NCBI GenBank assembly: GCA_003615045.1
Contig: ML014149.1
Coordinates: 1 to 64,000 of the forward strand
Direction of reading: 5' to 3'
Length of the DNA stretch: 64,000 nucleotides
Source of the DNA: Caulochytrium protostelioides
Lineage: Eukaryota; Chytridiomycota; Caulochytriomycetes; Caulochytriales; Caulochytriaceae
Shown piece after piece: positions 38,376-48,650 of the stretch; position 1 is the stretch's first letter; the number at the start of each line of letters is the position of its first letter. Position numbers and translations under genes: made by a program. The notes beneath the pieces were generated by a model. It saw only the letters and a list, made by a program, of their open reading frames with translations. It was not told the DNA's origin and made no database searches.

Positions 38376-40754
38376 ATGCAGCTGCTCATATGGGGCCACG
38401 AAAGGCTGCCGCCATTCTTTCTTCATGCACTTCTCTTCTGCCTAGTCGCCACAGCATTGCCACCCCAAAACCCTACAAAAAGGGAATTGACTCCAGAGTC
38501 AGACCCTGAAACGGCATTTCTAAAAAAACTTCGAATGACCTTGGAAAGCAATGACATTCGGTTTCCCGACTTCCGTCCTGATGCTGATGCTGATTTTGAG
38601 GCGGTGAACTCTGTGGCCAAAGATCCTCCACTGTGGAACCAAGGGGCGGCATCAGCCGAAAATCCAACAGGACGGTCGAATTCTCAAAGCAATGTTGGAC
38701 ATCCGCCGAATTCCCGTGAGGCTAATGCCTTCGCTTTGTTACCCAACCATGATGGCAATATGGAGGCCGGCCTTATGATCGGTCATACCGAGTCGGGCAA
38801 AAGGCAGACAGGGACCGAATACCCAGAAGCATCTCCGATTTGGCAAACCGGCCCTGAAAGTCACAATTACAACCTCGAAACCCCGCAAAACATTCATCCA
38901 GCGCCTCTTCATGATGCCGATGAAAATGTGCACAGTATGTACGATACATGGAATGTCCCCTTCCACATTCCCTCAGCAGGTGGTGGCGATACATCGCTGG
39001 ACCCTAGCATCCAGCAGCCTTCACTGTCAGACCGAGCAAAACCACTGCTTGTGACTCCAATTTCCAATCACCCTTCTCAGTTAATCACATCTGGTGATGG
39101 CAGTGTCGACCCGTTTGTTCCCGCATTCCATCACGCCCCAGCTACCGCACACCATGCACCATGGAATCCCGGCGGCTATGCAGATGGTTATTACGGTCCC
39201 CTCATGCCAAGCACAGAGCCCATAACTACTGATAACCATGGCGTGGTGGTCTTTGCAGCCGGAGGGTCTCCTCAGGCGGACCTTCACCATCCAATCGCCT
39301 CTTGGTACGACGTTCCTGTAAATCAGGATTATCAGGGTAGATTTGGAATTCCTCACGATCCGGGGGTCCCCGCCCCGCTGGGTGTTCCCGCTCCGCTTGG
39401 CGTCCCACCAGCATTTGGCGATTACGATATGAATGCTGACACTGTGATCCAATCGGAGGTTTGGCGGAGCCAACCAGACATCACCAATCCGTCTGGCTCG
39501 AATGTGGCTCCAAACCTCGATCCGCCATTCTCGAAGGTTGAGTTTCCAAGAGTCGCTGCAACACCCCAGCCTTCAAAGAATTTAGATGCAGAATCTCTAC
39601 GCGGGGCTTATCGGGATACATTTTTGCAGACCCACTTGCATGGCTACAAATCCCATTTTGATCGTATGTTGCCCTTGCTTCGCGTTGAACTGACATTCGA
39701 AAGGTTTGCGAACTACTTCTTTGAAAAAGGTCTCCACAACCCACCAAAAATGAAGCAGCCGATCGAGCAGCCGATCTCGTACGTTTTCAGTGTCGCGTTT
39801 CTCGATTATTGTGAAACATTGCCCGAGAATTTCTTATCACTTGTTGAGACGTTGGATGAAAACAACTTCGTCGAAGGAAATCCAACGAGCTACTTCCCTG
39901 TCGTCAAAAAGCATGCTATGCTGGTTCAGCGATTGTTTCTCCACTCGTGGTATGTTAGCTCATGGAAACGGCAAGCAGAGCAGGCGACCCTGGGTGCGGC
40001 GGTCCTTTGGTTCTATCTTGATACGTATCTGAGCCAGTATGAACCGCCTATAGAAAAGAAAGAAAATGGGCTAAGACTAAATGCGTTTAGGGAAGCCCCA
40101 ATGTTCAGTCACCTAACTCTTCAGGAACGATCAAAAGCCATGCAACTTGAGAGAGACACTTATCGTCAATATCTGGAAAGTGTACTTCCCAACACCCAGC
40201 GCTCTGAGTCCCCCGATCTTCGCACGAGGATTAAGAATTTCGCTTCGCCACTGACCAAGAACCATCATACCGTCCAATTTTTGAAGCTGTTAGATCGAGA
40301 CACATGCTGGGATGACGTCGTTGCCGTCGCCACCACTTTCATGAAGCAAAGATTCACAATGATCCATAAACCGTTTCCCGAGGCCCTGCGTCTGAAGCTC
40401 AATAGCGATCTATTCGAAGCTGCTGCGGTTTTTGCTGACATGCCGAATCCGAAGGATGTGCTCTCGTGTTTTCAAAATATGCTTCCTGAAGATATGCAAA
40501 ACTTCGATGCTGCCTTCAAGGAATACAAGGACTTTGTGGGAAAGACTCCAATGATTAACGTCGAGCATCCGTTGAAGAAGATAGGGCATCCATCACATGC
40601 CGCTGACAATCGCTCGCTATTTGACCAAGCGTTCTCTGCCAATCCGATGCCTGAGATTCGTTCTTCTGGGCCGCAAATCTCTAATAGTTTCTCGGAGCTG
40701 GGTGGCGCTAGATCCATGACGAAAGACTTGCCCCCAGCCCTTCTGCATCAGTAA
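38376..40754 (+). CDS. Large secreted protein of unknown family
   Basis: 792 residues from the ATG at 38376. I chose that start because it opens a signal peptide (MQLLIWGHERLPPFFLHALLFCLVATALP). Residues 30 to about 390 are Pro/Asn/Ser/His-rich and probably disordered, with a short repeat GVPAPLGVPAPLGVP. The last 390 residues look folded and helical, with many Phe, Tyr, Leu and Trp (HGYKSHFDRMLPLL, LFLHSWYVSSWKRQAEQ, LLDRDTCWDDVVAVATTF), and only two cysteines. No family recognised. Base composition is near 50% GC, against about 65-70% in the core genes, and codon endings are mixed, which suggests a different origin, weak codon selection or fast evolution. It lies between two Fanzor-scarred segments; a host- or prey-directed secreted protein is possible but unproven. 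Confidence 0.7.
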   Translation: MQLLIWGHERLPPFFLHALLFCLVATALPPQNPTKRELTPESDPETAFLKKLRMTLESNDIRFPDFRPDADADFEAVNSVAKDPPLWNQGAASAENPTGRSNSQSNVGHPPNSREANAFALLPNHDGNMEAGLMIGHTESGKRQTGTEYPEASPIWQTGPESHNYNLETPQNIHPAPLHDADENVHSMYDTWNVPFHIPSAGGGDTSLDPSIQQPSLSDRAKPLLVTPISNHPSQLITSGDGSVDPFVPAFHHAPATAHHAPWNPGGYADGYYGPLMPSTEPITTDNHGVVVFAAGGSPQADLHHPIASWYDVPVNQDYQGRFGIPHDPGVPAPLGVPAPLGVPPAFGDYDMNADTVIQSEVWRSQPDITNPSGSNVAPNLDPPFSKVEFPRVAATPQPSKNLDAESLRGAYRDTFLQTHLHGYKSHFDRMLPLLRVELTFERFANYFFEKGLHNPPKMKQPIEQPISYVFSVAFLDYCETLPENFLSLVETLDENNFVEGNPTSYFPVVKKHAMLVQRLFLHSWYVSSWKRQAEQATLGAAVLWFYLDTYLSQYEPPIEKKENGLRLNAFREAPMFSHLTLQERSKAMQLERDTYRQYLESVLPNTQRSESPDLRTRIKNFASPLTKNHHTVQFLKLLDRDTCWDDVVAVATTFMKQRFTMIHKPFPEALRLKLNSDLFEAAAVFADMPNPKDVLSCFQNMLPEDMQNFDAAFKEYKDFVGKTPMINVEHPLKKIGHPSHAADNRSLFDQAFSANPMPEIRSSGPQISNSFSELGGARSMTKDLPPALLHQ

Positions 40755-41016
40755 TCTCTTCTACGCAGTGATTATGGTATGATTTATGGTATGATTTATG
40801 GTATGGCGAAAACACGCCCTTATCTCGTGAGCATTACGGCTTCGCCTCGTTACCCATCGATTAAGCAGCAAAATTTCATCAATCATCCAAATTTCATCAA
40901 TCAAAACGGCTCAGCTGCTTCCCACAAATGCTGGGGCATCATACTTCGACGACGGCGGACATGAGCCCGACCTTTCGATGATACGATGGTGACCGTCCTG
41001 AGGCGCCGTGAGGCGA

Positions 41017-41333
41017 CTAGTAGGACGAGGCCTGACGGTCGTAGTTGGCGCCCATCGCGCGCTGGACCTTCGTGAGAACCGTGGACTCCGCGAGATCAGC
41101 CGGGTCAGATGCCGGGATCTCGACACCAAAGCTCTTGAGGACGCTCTTGACGGCAGCGATGTGCACGGACAGCTTCGCGCGACGCATGGTCGTCACATCG
41201 GGCCCACACCAGGCCACAAGGATGAACTTGGCGCGGCGCGACATCTCGTCGTTGCCCACCGTCAGGCGGACGTAACCGAAGGCGGGCTGGTCCGGCTTCA
41301 GGTGGGAGACAAACTCCGAGAGACCACCCTCGC
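41017..41333 (-). CDS. Coactosin-like actin-binding protein, exon 2
   Basis: Second exon of a two-exon ADF-homology gene. Acceptor GCTCGCAG ends at 41334. The product continues GEGGLSEFVSHLKPDQPAFGYVRL, then RRAKFILVAWCGPDV, RRAKLSVHIAAVKSVL and the closing GANYDRQASSY, all typical of coactosin. Coactosin binds actin filaments and counteracts capping. Together the two exons give about 152 residues, the usual length. All conserved blocks are present, so the gene looks functional. Confidence 0.9.
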
Positions 41334-41597
41334 CTGCGAGCACGAGCAAGGAGTCAGTGAACCCGTCGCGGAATGACGATCATTCATCGCCAAATGGATG
41401 GTGCATTTCCCATCCACACGACAGAAAAATAAACGATGGGTGAGTCACTCGAATGCTAGATAGTTTCCGTTAAGACACGGCCAAGGCTGTTAAATTCGTT
41501 CGTACTGTGATCCAAGATCCTTTGACCTGTAAACGACATCGCGAGCGTGATCGCACCGATAGGGGGACATCGCCGCCTTCTCGCAAGAGAGACTTAC

Positions 41598-41739
41598 CGG
41601 TGGCATGGACAACGAGACGATCGCTGTTCGTTTTGCCCTCTGCGGGAGGCGCATACTGCAAAATCAGCCACGTGGTGGCGGTCTTGTCGTTGCGCACATC
41701 CTCATAGGCGGCTTCCACATCCGGGTGAATCTCGGCCAT
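41598..41739 (-). CDS. Coactosin-like actin-binding protein, exon 1
   Basis: First exon, MAEIHPDVEAAYEDVRNDKT...DRLVVHATG, ending after phase 1 at 41598 with donor GTAAGT (41597-41592). The intron covers 41334-41597 (264 bases) and contains a CTGAC branch-point-like sequence near its end. Joining ACC-G to GC-GAG restores Gly and the GxGGLSEF block of coactosins. This is the clearest intron in the window and gives a model of its splice signals. Confidence 0.88.
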
Positions 41740-42837
41740 GGTGGGTATTAAGCGTCAAGAAAAAGGGGAAAATCAGGGAAGGGGCTCGGCAGAAAGGTAG
41801 ATTCAGATCAGATCGATGTGGCGGCAGGCTGGCGAGCAACGAACCACGGGTCCTTCGATCAAGCGATATGAGCACCCGGCCTTGACTTCATTCGACTCGA
41901 CAGAATGCCGCAGATAGGCAAGCCGCCCCATGGGCATCTCGAGGCATGCGACTTATGGCGCTGCTCAACGGTCTGCCCGCGCGTTGCATGCATTCGCATT
42001 CGCATGCGCGATGCGCATGTGCCAATCGATGGGCGTCGACGTCCAATGCGGCGGCCTTGCGATCGCCCCCTCTCCTCCACCCGGTCGTCGCAGCGATCCT
42101 ACCGTGACCCTGCGGACGTGAGCCGTTACGGCGGTCGGGACACTGACGCTGAGGCGAAAGCCATCGCGAGCGTGCCGCCACGAACGAGAACGGTGACTCG
42201 GCACCGCGTGCTGGATGCCGTGACTTCCGCTGCGGTTGTTATGGATCGCGGCGTCGGCGGTGATTGTGCCGGAGTCCCCCACCGCCTTCCGAGGTAGGGC
42301 GCTGCCATTCGGTCGGTCGCCGTGACGAAGCGGCCCCACTAGCGATGGGAGGATCGTCGAGTTGATTGGCATCTGTTGTGAGCAGGCGCAGCAGCGCGAT
42401 CAGACTAACAAGAGAAAAAGATTTATTTCTCTCCAAGTCAATCAAATTCAATTTACAGGCGACGAAAGATCTCATCAACGCGTTAGTCAGGCCGGTGAAG
42501 TACCGACATGCGCAGTTGTTGAATGTTAATGACGATGTCATGAGGCGACAACGTGTTCTTACAGGCATGGTGTGTTCCTCTCAACGCGGGACTCCTTGGC
42601 GATTTTGGGCTCGATGTGCCGGGCAGCGTCCGCATCACGAGCTGTTGTTAATTGCGGTGACGACCATCACTCGCGGCGTGGTTTTGTTCTGTATTTATAG
42701 GCTTCGGCACGACCTTACTCCTAGGCCCGGTGCTCGAGGGATTTGGGGATCATTGCTCTTGGATATCATGATGCCATCGACCTGCATAGGGTTCTCCCAC
42801 TCTGCATGCGCATAGGCATAGGAATCACCGTTTCACC
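41740..42837. other. Spacer, no gene recognised
   Basis: About 1.1 kb upstream of coactosin. Contains the palindrome-rich ATGCGCATGCGCATG-type stretch at about 41985-42020. Short frames on both strands show no domain. Composition drops in GC after 42400. Confidence 0.4.
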
Positions 42838-43205
42838 CTTTCCAGCTGGGCTGGCGTGACCAGGGCGGCTTCAGGTACTTGGCTCAGAGGGGTGCATACA
42901 TCGCGAGCCACACCTCCAGGAATTGGTGGTACGCGGCGAGCGCTGTGCTCTTTGAGCTCACCTCTGACAGCCGCTGCAGCGGCTCCTTGAGATCGCGCTG
43001 CCAAGTTTCTGATTGATTTCGGGCGGATTCCACGTAGCACTGTCGGCTTCCATATAGTACTGTTTTTGGCTCAACTTCCAGCTGACGACCGGACCGCCGG
43101 ACCGCTACTCGGCCATGAACATGATGTTGGTTAGGCCCGAGTCGTATCCCAGGATGCAGTGCTGATCTCGGCTGTCTACCAAGGGGGTTTCTGTTTCGGG
43201 GGCAG
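42838..43205 (-). pseudogene. Fanzor-type element relic D (RuvC-I region)
   Basis: Minus strand. PLVDSRDQHCILGYDSGLTNIMFMAE corresponds to DYCIIGNDPGRTNMFVMAM of copy C and retains the RuvC-I Asp (GYDSG). It is followed by VVSWKLSQKQYYMEADS, then ALAAYHQFLEVWLAMYAPL and KPPWSRQ, matching copy C in order. Stops at 43087 and elsewhere. The remainder of the C-terminal half, including RuvC-III, is absent; the copy ends near 42838. Confidence 0.6.
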
Positions 43206-43978
43206 CCTTGACAGTGCCGCTTCATTCTAATATGCGCGATCCTTGTCGCGGTTTTGGATCGATGGACCCTTACAATACGAACCATTCTGGACTCGACGGT
43301 ATGCTTCTCGCGGATGGGTTCAAGGGTGAGCCCATCATGCGAGAACCTTTGCGGGGGTCCTTATCCGCACCGCCCATATTTATGGCGTCGGGAGCCGCAC
43401 CGGCGCGACACGGATCATGCGGTATGGTGGTCAATCTATAAATAGCACCCCTCGTCCAAGCACCACGGCAACAACCGGCAAGGCGGCAGGGGCAATGCCT
43501 ACCTTGCCGCGAGAACATCCGCCATTTTTGCTGCAAAGTGAAAAAAAGGCGTCGCCTGGCATCCTGCCGGACCACAGCGAGCGTACCGCTTTTTGATCGT
43601 CAATTTTACGACCATTTTCGTACCCCGAGCGGGGGTACGAAAACGGCACCGCCGCGGTGCCACCTCGAACCGCACGAAGTGTGCCACACTTCCGGTGTGG
43701 CAGGCCGGACATTCTACAGGCTCGCGCTTACTACGTTTGCGAGTCAAGTCGAGCTACTCGCTTCCGGTTTGGCGGGTGGCGGACAAGCGGCGGCGGCGGC
43801 GGCGGCGGCGGATGCTGCAATGCGCGGCCTCGTCATGCCGTTGTGTCCGCCGCAGTCGAACTCGGCACCATCGCATGCACCCTGACGGTCGATCGGTCTC
43901 TTCGAAGGGCCCAGGGTGGCGTTCTCTCGTTGCTTCCAGCTGACCTACCCTGCATTGTCTCACAGCCCCCCCAACAGC
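43206..43978. other. Spacer with three hairpins and a (CGG)n run
   Basis: No gene recognised. Holds a cluster of three consecutive perfect inverted repeats (43615-43702) and a CGG triplet run (43787-43811). The right end is the promoter region of the peptide gene at 44170. Confidence 0.45.
43615..43702. repeat. Three consecutive perfect hairpins
   Basis: Hairpin 1: TTTTCGTACCCC/GGGGTACGAAAA (12 bp, loop GAGCG, 43615-43643). Hairpin 2: GGCACCGC/GCGGTGCC around one C (43645-43661). Hairpin 3: TGCCACAC/GTGTGGCA, loop TTCCG (43682-43702). All arms pair perfectly. The first two are separated by one base. Their unlike sequences rule out simple tandem duplication. They could be a structured RNA or foldback remnants of mobile DNA; nothing shows transcription. 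Confidence 0.7.
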
Positions 43979-43986
43979 TATATAAG
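43979..43986 (+). promoter_or_regulatory. TATA box of secreted-peptide gene 2
   Basis: TATATAAG, 184 bases upstream of the ATG at 44170, identical to the box before the gene at 32770. Confidence 0.6.
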
Positions 43987-44169
43987 GTGGGGGTGGGATA
44001 CAAAGAATAGCCATGGTCAGGCGAGATCGGAACGGATCACTCACCAAACATTGCTCTAAGCATTGTAGCACGCCACCCACCAGCACGCACAGCTTCTGTC
44101 CTCTCTGTTGATCAGACTGGTTGCCAGTGCTGCCCATCTCCCCTTTGTAAGCCAGTCTATACTTTCATC

Positions 44170-44412
44170 ATGAAAGCGCTTCTTGCAACCCTCTTTGCCG
44201 TGCTGCTCGCCGCCGTTTGCGTGTATGCAGTGCCGCGTCCGTACCCGCCGATGGTAGCGCCTGCATCAAACTCGCCGGACTCGTGGAATTCTGTCACCTC
44301 GCCGGACTGGTCCTCGCAACGCGCGGTCCGGGCCCAGGCCGTCAACATGGGCGTTGGCAGCGAGGGGATGAACACCTGGCGTCGCGCGAAGTCTAAGCGC
44401 CGTGCGCTCTGA
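44170..44412 (+). CDS. Small secreted protein 2
   Basis: 80 residues. The signal peptide MKALLATLFAVLLAAVCVYA is nearly the same as that of the protein encoded at 32770 (MKFALATLFAALLAAVCVFA), and the bases just before both start codons also agree (ACTTT..TCATCATGAAA). The mature part begins VPRPYPP and ends in a basic tail RRAKSKRRAL, unlike the other peptide. No cysteine in the mature part. A secreted cationic peptide or effector-like product is plausible; function unknown. Confidence 0.65.
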   Translation: MKALLATLFAVLLAAVCVYAVPRPYPPMVAPASNSPDSWNSVTSPDWSSQRAVRAQAVNMGVGSEGMNTWRRAKSKRRAL

Positions 44413-44964
44413 AGCGTTTTTTTTTGCTCTGATCTCGCTTTCCTCCTCTTGCGTGGTTGGATGGGGTTCTGTCCGCGTTCTAGCTGGTCTACCGTTGACG
44501 CACCCTTGCCTCGGCAAATCTCGACATCCGACACCATCATCATCACCATCACCATCATCTATCTAATGCATCCTTCGTATCGTTTCGAAAAGTCAAAAAG
44601 TAGACTCTGGGACCCCAAGTCGACCCATATTTCGCAGTGTTCTGGCACGAGATCTCCCGTGATAAAAGCGGCCTGTTATGGGCATGACGTCTATTGTGCA
44701 TATATGATGTAACAGAATGGTAGCAGTAGGGTAGGAGGAACGAAAAAATCGGTATCGGAGAATTGTAGATGAGGGCCGACATATAAAGACCGAAAGGGTA
44801 AGAAGTGGGGGGAGGGGGAGGGGAGGCGGTTTAACTGAACGACAAGAATCTCGCGAACGGTGCTGTAATGGGTAATTATCGCAGACCAAGGCACAGCCCT
44901 GCCTGCCCATCAGACCATCACGCCGGCCGACCATCTCCCAGCGCAGTTCCTAGAAAATGGGCGA
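44413..44964. other. 3' flanks of convergent secreted genes
   Basis: About 550 bases between the peptide gene and the convergent GPI-type gene. Contains an ATC/ACC triplet patch near 44535-44562. AT-rich in the middle; no gene. Confidence 0.45.
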
Positions 44965-45555
44965 TCAGAGGAAGAGGGTCGAGATGCCGGCCGCGGCCAC
45001 CATGGCGCCCGCGACGGCCTTGGCGATACCGTGCATAGCGATTACCGACTGGGCGCTGCTGTCGGAGGCGGAGGAGGCCACGGGCAGCGACGGCGTCGAG
45101 GTCGGGTTGACGAACGGCGGGATCGCGACCAGGCCCGAGGGGCACAGGCACAGACCGAAGGTCTTCGTGAACTGGGTGGCGGCGGAGCAGACGTACGAGG
45201 GCTCGACGTTGGCGCCGCTGACGCACGGGTACGACTGGCACGCCGGAACAAAGAGGTCGGTGCACATGGACGCGATCGACGCGTTCACGGGCGCGACGGC
45301 AGGCTCGGGGCCCTTGTAGCCGGGCACGGTCACAATGCCGTTGTAGTCCGAGCATACACCGATGATCGTGTACGCGGAACCGGCGGGGAAGCCGAGCTTG
45401 GGCTGCGTGCACGACGGGATGGCGCTGGACGAGATCTGCAAGCACGTAGCGTTGTAGGTGGCGCAGTCAGTGATCATCTCCGCGTCGTCGGCGCGGACAG
45501 CCGCCGGGTTGGCGAGGAGGGCCAGAGCCGCGGTGGCGAACAGCGAGGCGAACAT
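44965..45555 (-). CDS. Cysteine-rich, probably GPI-anchored surface protein, paralogue 1
   Basis: 196 residues. N-terminal signal peptide (MFASLFATAALALLANPAAVRA), a compact domain with ten cysteines (DCATYNATCLQ, ACQSYPCVSGANVEPSYVC, GLCLCPSG among them), a Ser/Pro-rich stalk PTSTPSLPVASSASDSS, and a hydrophobic C-terminus (VAGAMVAAAGISTLFL) as in GPI-anchored proteins. N-glycosylation motifs NAT and NAS are present. The paralogue at 49105-49686 shares all ten cysteines. Family not recognised. A cell-wall or surface-adhesion role would fit. TATATAAG lies 212 bases upstream. Confidence 0.8.
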   Translation of the reverse strand: MFASLFATAALALLANPAAVRADDAEMITDCATYNATCLQISSSAIPSCTQPKLGFPAGSAYTIIGVCSDYNGIVTVPGYKGPEPAVAPVNASIASMCTDLFVPACQSYPCVSGANVEPSYVCSAATQFTKTFGLCLCPSGLVAIPPFVNPTSTPSLPVASSASDSSAQSVIAMHGIAKAVAGAMVAAAGISTLFL

Positions 45556-45766
45556 GGCGATGGTGACACGTGGGCGGTTGAGGAAGAGAATGGGAGATAT
45601 GCCGCGTCGTAGCGAGGGAGATGAAGAGAGAAGCTACGCAATGAGAGTGGTGGTGAGCAGGGTGTCTCGCGAAGATGGGTGTGCCGGGCTATCTGATCGA
45701 GGTCATGATAGGAATGCGGCTCGAAGCGATGATAAGTGACGATATGGTTGGGGGGCAGGGCGTCGT

Positions 45767-45774
45767 CTTATATA
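45767..45774 (-). promoter_or_regulatory. TATA box of surface-protein paralogue 1
   Basis: TATATAAG on the minus strand, 212 bases upstream of the ATG at 45555. Same octamer as before both secreted-peptide genes. Confidence 0.6.
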
Positions 45775-47103
45775 GCTTACGATGCTCCTCGTCCCCTTCC
45801 CACCCCCGCTCAAGCATGGCCGCATGGACGGCGATGCGCCCCGCTCGGTCGGCGCGAGCCTGTCGGAACATGGTGCCCGCGAACCCTTCCGAGCCGCCTC
45901 CATGAGGGGAATGCGGCGCAAGCCTTGCCTTGCTCCATGGCGCGGCGATGCGGCGGAACACTGTGTCGTTGACCCGTCGCGGGCCCAGTGACGCGCCGTT
46001 CAGCAGACGCTGGGCCAGTGGCCTTCCATCGACGGATCGGGCCTTGCCCATGTCGATAGCTTGACTTTCGCGAGTTGGCGGGTGTGGATGCCAGGCCCAA
46101 AGAGCGTCACCACGTATCGCGGCGCCTTTCTCCCTGCATTTTCTGCCTTCGGACGTATTTTTCGTTGTTTGGTCTCCCCCTGACGTCGTGGTACACGCAC
46201 TCACTTTTCTTACGCTCTTTTTCGCGGGCATCACGATCCTGCCACGCCCTGGCGCGACGGATACGATGCAACGAAAAATAAAAAAATAGAATACGGAGGC
46301 CGTACCTGAACCGAATGGAACACCGGCCGTGACTCGAGTCTCATCATGTTAATGCATCGCGGCCCAGAGACATCGTCGGCTCCTGGACCCGCCATGACGC
46401 AGTTTTTCCGCGGTCCGCACGCGGTCATACAGCGCCAGTCCTTCTGACTTTCACCGGCCGGAGGCGCTTTGCGGCTCACAAATGCGTCGCCAGAGGGTAT
46501 ATCGCTGTTGTGCCTGTCCGCCACTTCCGCTGCCGAGGCCCAAGAGGCCGAAAGGTCGAAAAGCCAGTGAGCAACGCCCCGTCAAGCCGCCCGGACCTGT
46601 CGTCCGGCGCCTGGAACTCGGTCATGAACGCGGTCAAGTCATCCAGCCAATCCAAGCCAAGCCCACCGCTCCGAGGGAAAAACGACCCCCGAACGCTGTT
46701 TTTCTGTCTTTTGTTTCTTCCTCGCAACGCCCCTTGACAAGCGTCCAGGCTGCGCATCGTGAGGCGGAGCGGCGTGTCGCATCAATACCGATGTGCGCCG
46801 TCGGTGCGGCCCGAGAGCCGCAGGGCAGTCTACCAGCCCCGCCCTGTGCCATCCAGCGGAGTCCGCATCCAGCCAAGCCCACCCGAGAGAACAACGCCCA
46901 TGAACAGGAAGTGACCTCGAACAACTGACGCTAACATGGGAAAGGGTCGTGAAAGCGTTGAAGCAGGGCAAAGGGCAAAGCATGGTTGTCGAGAAAGTGC
47001 GACATATGCAGGCCACACAGACTCTGCCTCTAGGGGCGCGACGCGACGCGACTTCGGCAGAGAGCGGGGCCGCATGACGAGCGAAGGCACGGGCTGCTCG
47101 GAA

Positions 47104-47158
47104 CACTGCAGGGTGGACACGGCCATGCACAACTGCAGGGTGGGCATGGCCATCCACA
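47104..47158. repeat. Two-copy 27-bp imperfect tandem repeat
   Basis: ACTGCAGGGTGGACACGGCC..ATGCACA is followed by ACTGCAGGGTGGGCATGGCC..ATCCACA, with three differences. In non-coding sequence. Confidence 0.7.
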
Positions 47159-48329
47159 AGGCCGACATGACTAATGCGCGGTGGACCATTCGGAACCTTG
47201 TTTCCCTATGACCACTGCCACCCGACAGCCGCCCGGCGACGAAGCGACACCAGGGAGAGACGACGACCCAGGCTCGGTGAGAGGGGGCGAGCCTGCGGGG
47301 GTGGAGCCATCAGCAACCACGACTGACGACAGCACATGCAGCGTGAGGCATTAGCCGTGCCGGCGAGCATCGCCGAAAAGCATCGGGCTTGGCATTCGAT
47401 GGGGGCGCGCCCTTGGATTCGTGGGTGCGTTTTCCGCCCAATAACTTAAGGGTATGCGGTATTCACGGAGCAAAAGTCGCCACTGGCTTGGGGGTCGGAG
47501 CCAGGGTCGCCTGCTCGGGGATATCGTCCCACACGATCTCCTAGGTGCCTGTAGCCGAGGCACTAGAGCTGACCATATAGGTCGAGACGTAAGCAAAGCC
47601 AGAGCCCGCGGCGACACCCGGAGCTGACGCCGACGCGGACCATGCTGAGGTCGACGCCGTCTCAACGGCGACAGACGCAAAAGGGCGGCGACAGACGCGG
47701 TGGCCGAGGCGGACGTCTCGATCTCCGCCGACGCGGTCGCGATGCCAAAGTGTGCCGTGGTCGGTAATTGTGACCGTGTCCGTGGCCTCGGTCCAGGCTG
47801 CGGCCCTTCGGAAGCGTTCCTGAGCCGCGTTCCACCGCAATGTCTTGTCTGCCACACATTCCATTGTCCTGTCTCTCACATATTGAATGTGTCGCTGATC
47901 GGCCTGCGGCCTCCCCGCAGAGACCCCCCCGCTCTGCAGTCCATCGCCGCTTCCTGGCAGCGTGGCCCCTTGCGTGGTCTCTAAGTAGCTGCACTGGCGG
48001 GAATACACAACAGAACCCGCATCGGCAGCGGCTCGGCGTGACTGGGACAAGACGTGATCACGAAATCGCCGACCCCCCCATCGAACAAGTATGCGAAAAT
48101 GCGGCAAGGGACCACCAGGCGATGTCAAGAAGCGGAGTTGTGCCGCGCTCGCCGCATTGGAGGAAGAGCGACCGGCTTTGGTCTCGCGATTCTAATTTCC
48201 GACTCCGATCAGACTCGCATGAGGCCCCGCGTTGTTGTGGCCACCATGCCCCACCAAAAGCATCGTGTCGACGTTCGCGCCAGCACAGATGTGGGCTAGT
48301 CCGCTCATCGGTCTTGAGCCATGTGACGC

Positions 48330-48650
48330 CCAAAAAAAGGTCATGCAAACGACCCAGGAGCCCCGGGCGCATCACTATCATGCAAACTCCTGAAGGACCG
48401 GCAACAACTGACGCCCTCAAAGCACCTACGACAACGGCGCCATCCGCGTCGGCAGCAAGAAGCATCGTCGACCCAACCACTCAGAGGAGCTGAAGCGGCC
48501 CAACGACGAAACGGAGACGGTGGTCAATGCAGCGCTGAAGCACTTGCGAGGAGATAAACAGGGGGTTGGAGACGCTATCCGAGCGCCCGTGGATGCCTTC
48601 TCTCAGCGAGAGAAGCAAGCAAGCGTCTGCTCCCGATATTTACATCGACT
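48330..48650 (+). pseudogene. Fanzor-type element relic E (N-terminal region)
   Basis: Plus strand. HLRGDKQGVGDAIRAPVDAFSQREKQAS matches EDKQRVRESIRARVEAFSQRSHSAS of copy C. The frame before it, RVGSKKHRRPNHSEELKRPNDETETVVNAALK, contains basic clusters (KKHRR, KRP) that look like a nuclear localisation signal and may be close to the natural N-terminus. The similarity ends near 48650. Only this N-terminal portion is present, so it is a fragment. Confidence 0.5.

Larger units (their letters stand above)
45556..48329. other. Long spacer between surface-protein paralogues
   Basis: About 2.8 kb with no convincing gene. Overlapping GC-rich frames (45689-46234 minus, 46482-46928 plus, 46639-47157 minus) have no domain. 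A minus frame at 47541-48128 ends in a Ser/Ala/Thr-rich stretch and could be a decayed surface-protein gene, but I see no signal peptide or cysteine pattern. A 27-bp tandem duplication lies at about 47104-47158. Confidence 0.4.

Noticed and set aside
43499-43747. Minus frame with CPACHTGS, zinc-finger-like
   Set aside because: The cysteines are encoded by the arms of the hairpin cluster, and no second metal-binding pair or domain follows.
47541-48128. Minus frame ending in Ser/Ala/Thr-rich sequence as third surface-protein paralogue
   Set aside because: Lacks the ten-cysteine pattern, the signal peptide and the GPI-type end of the two real paralogues.
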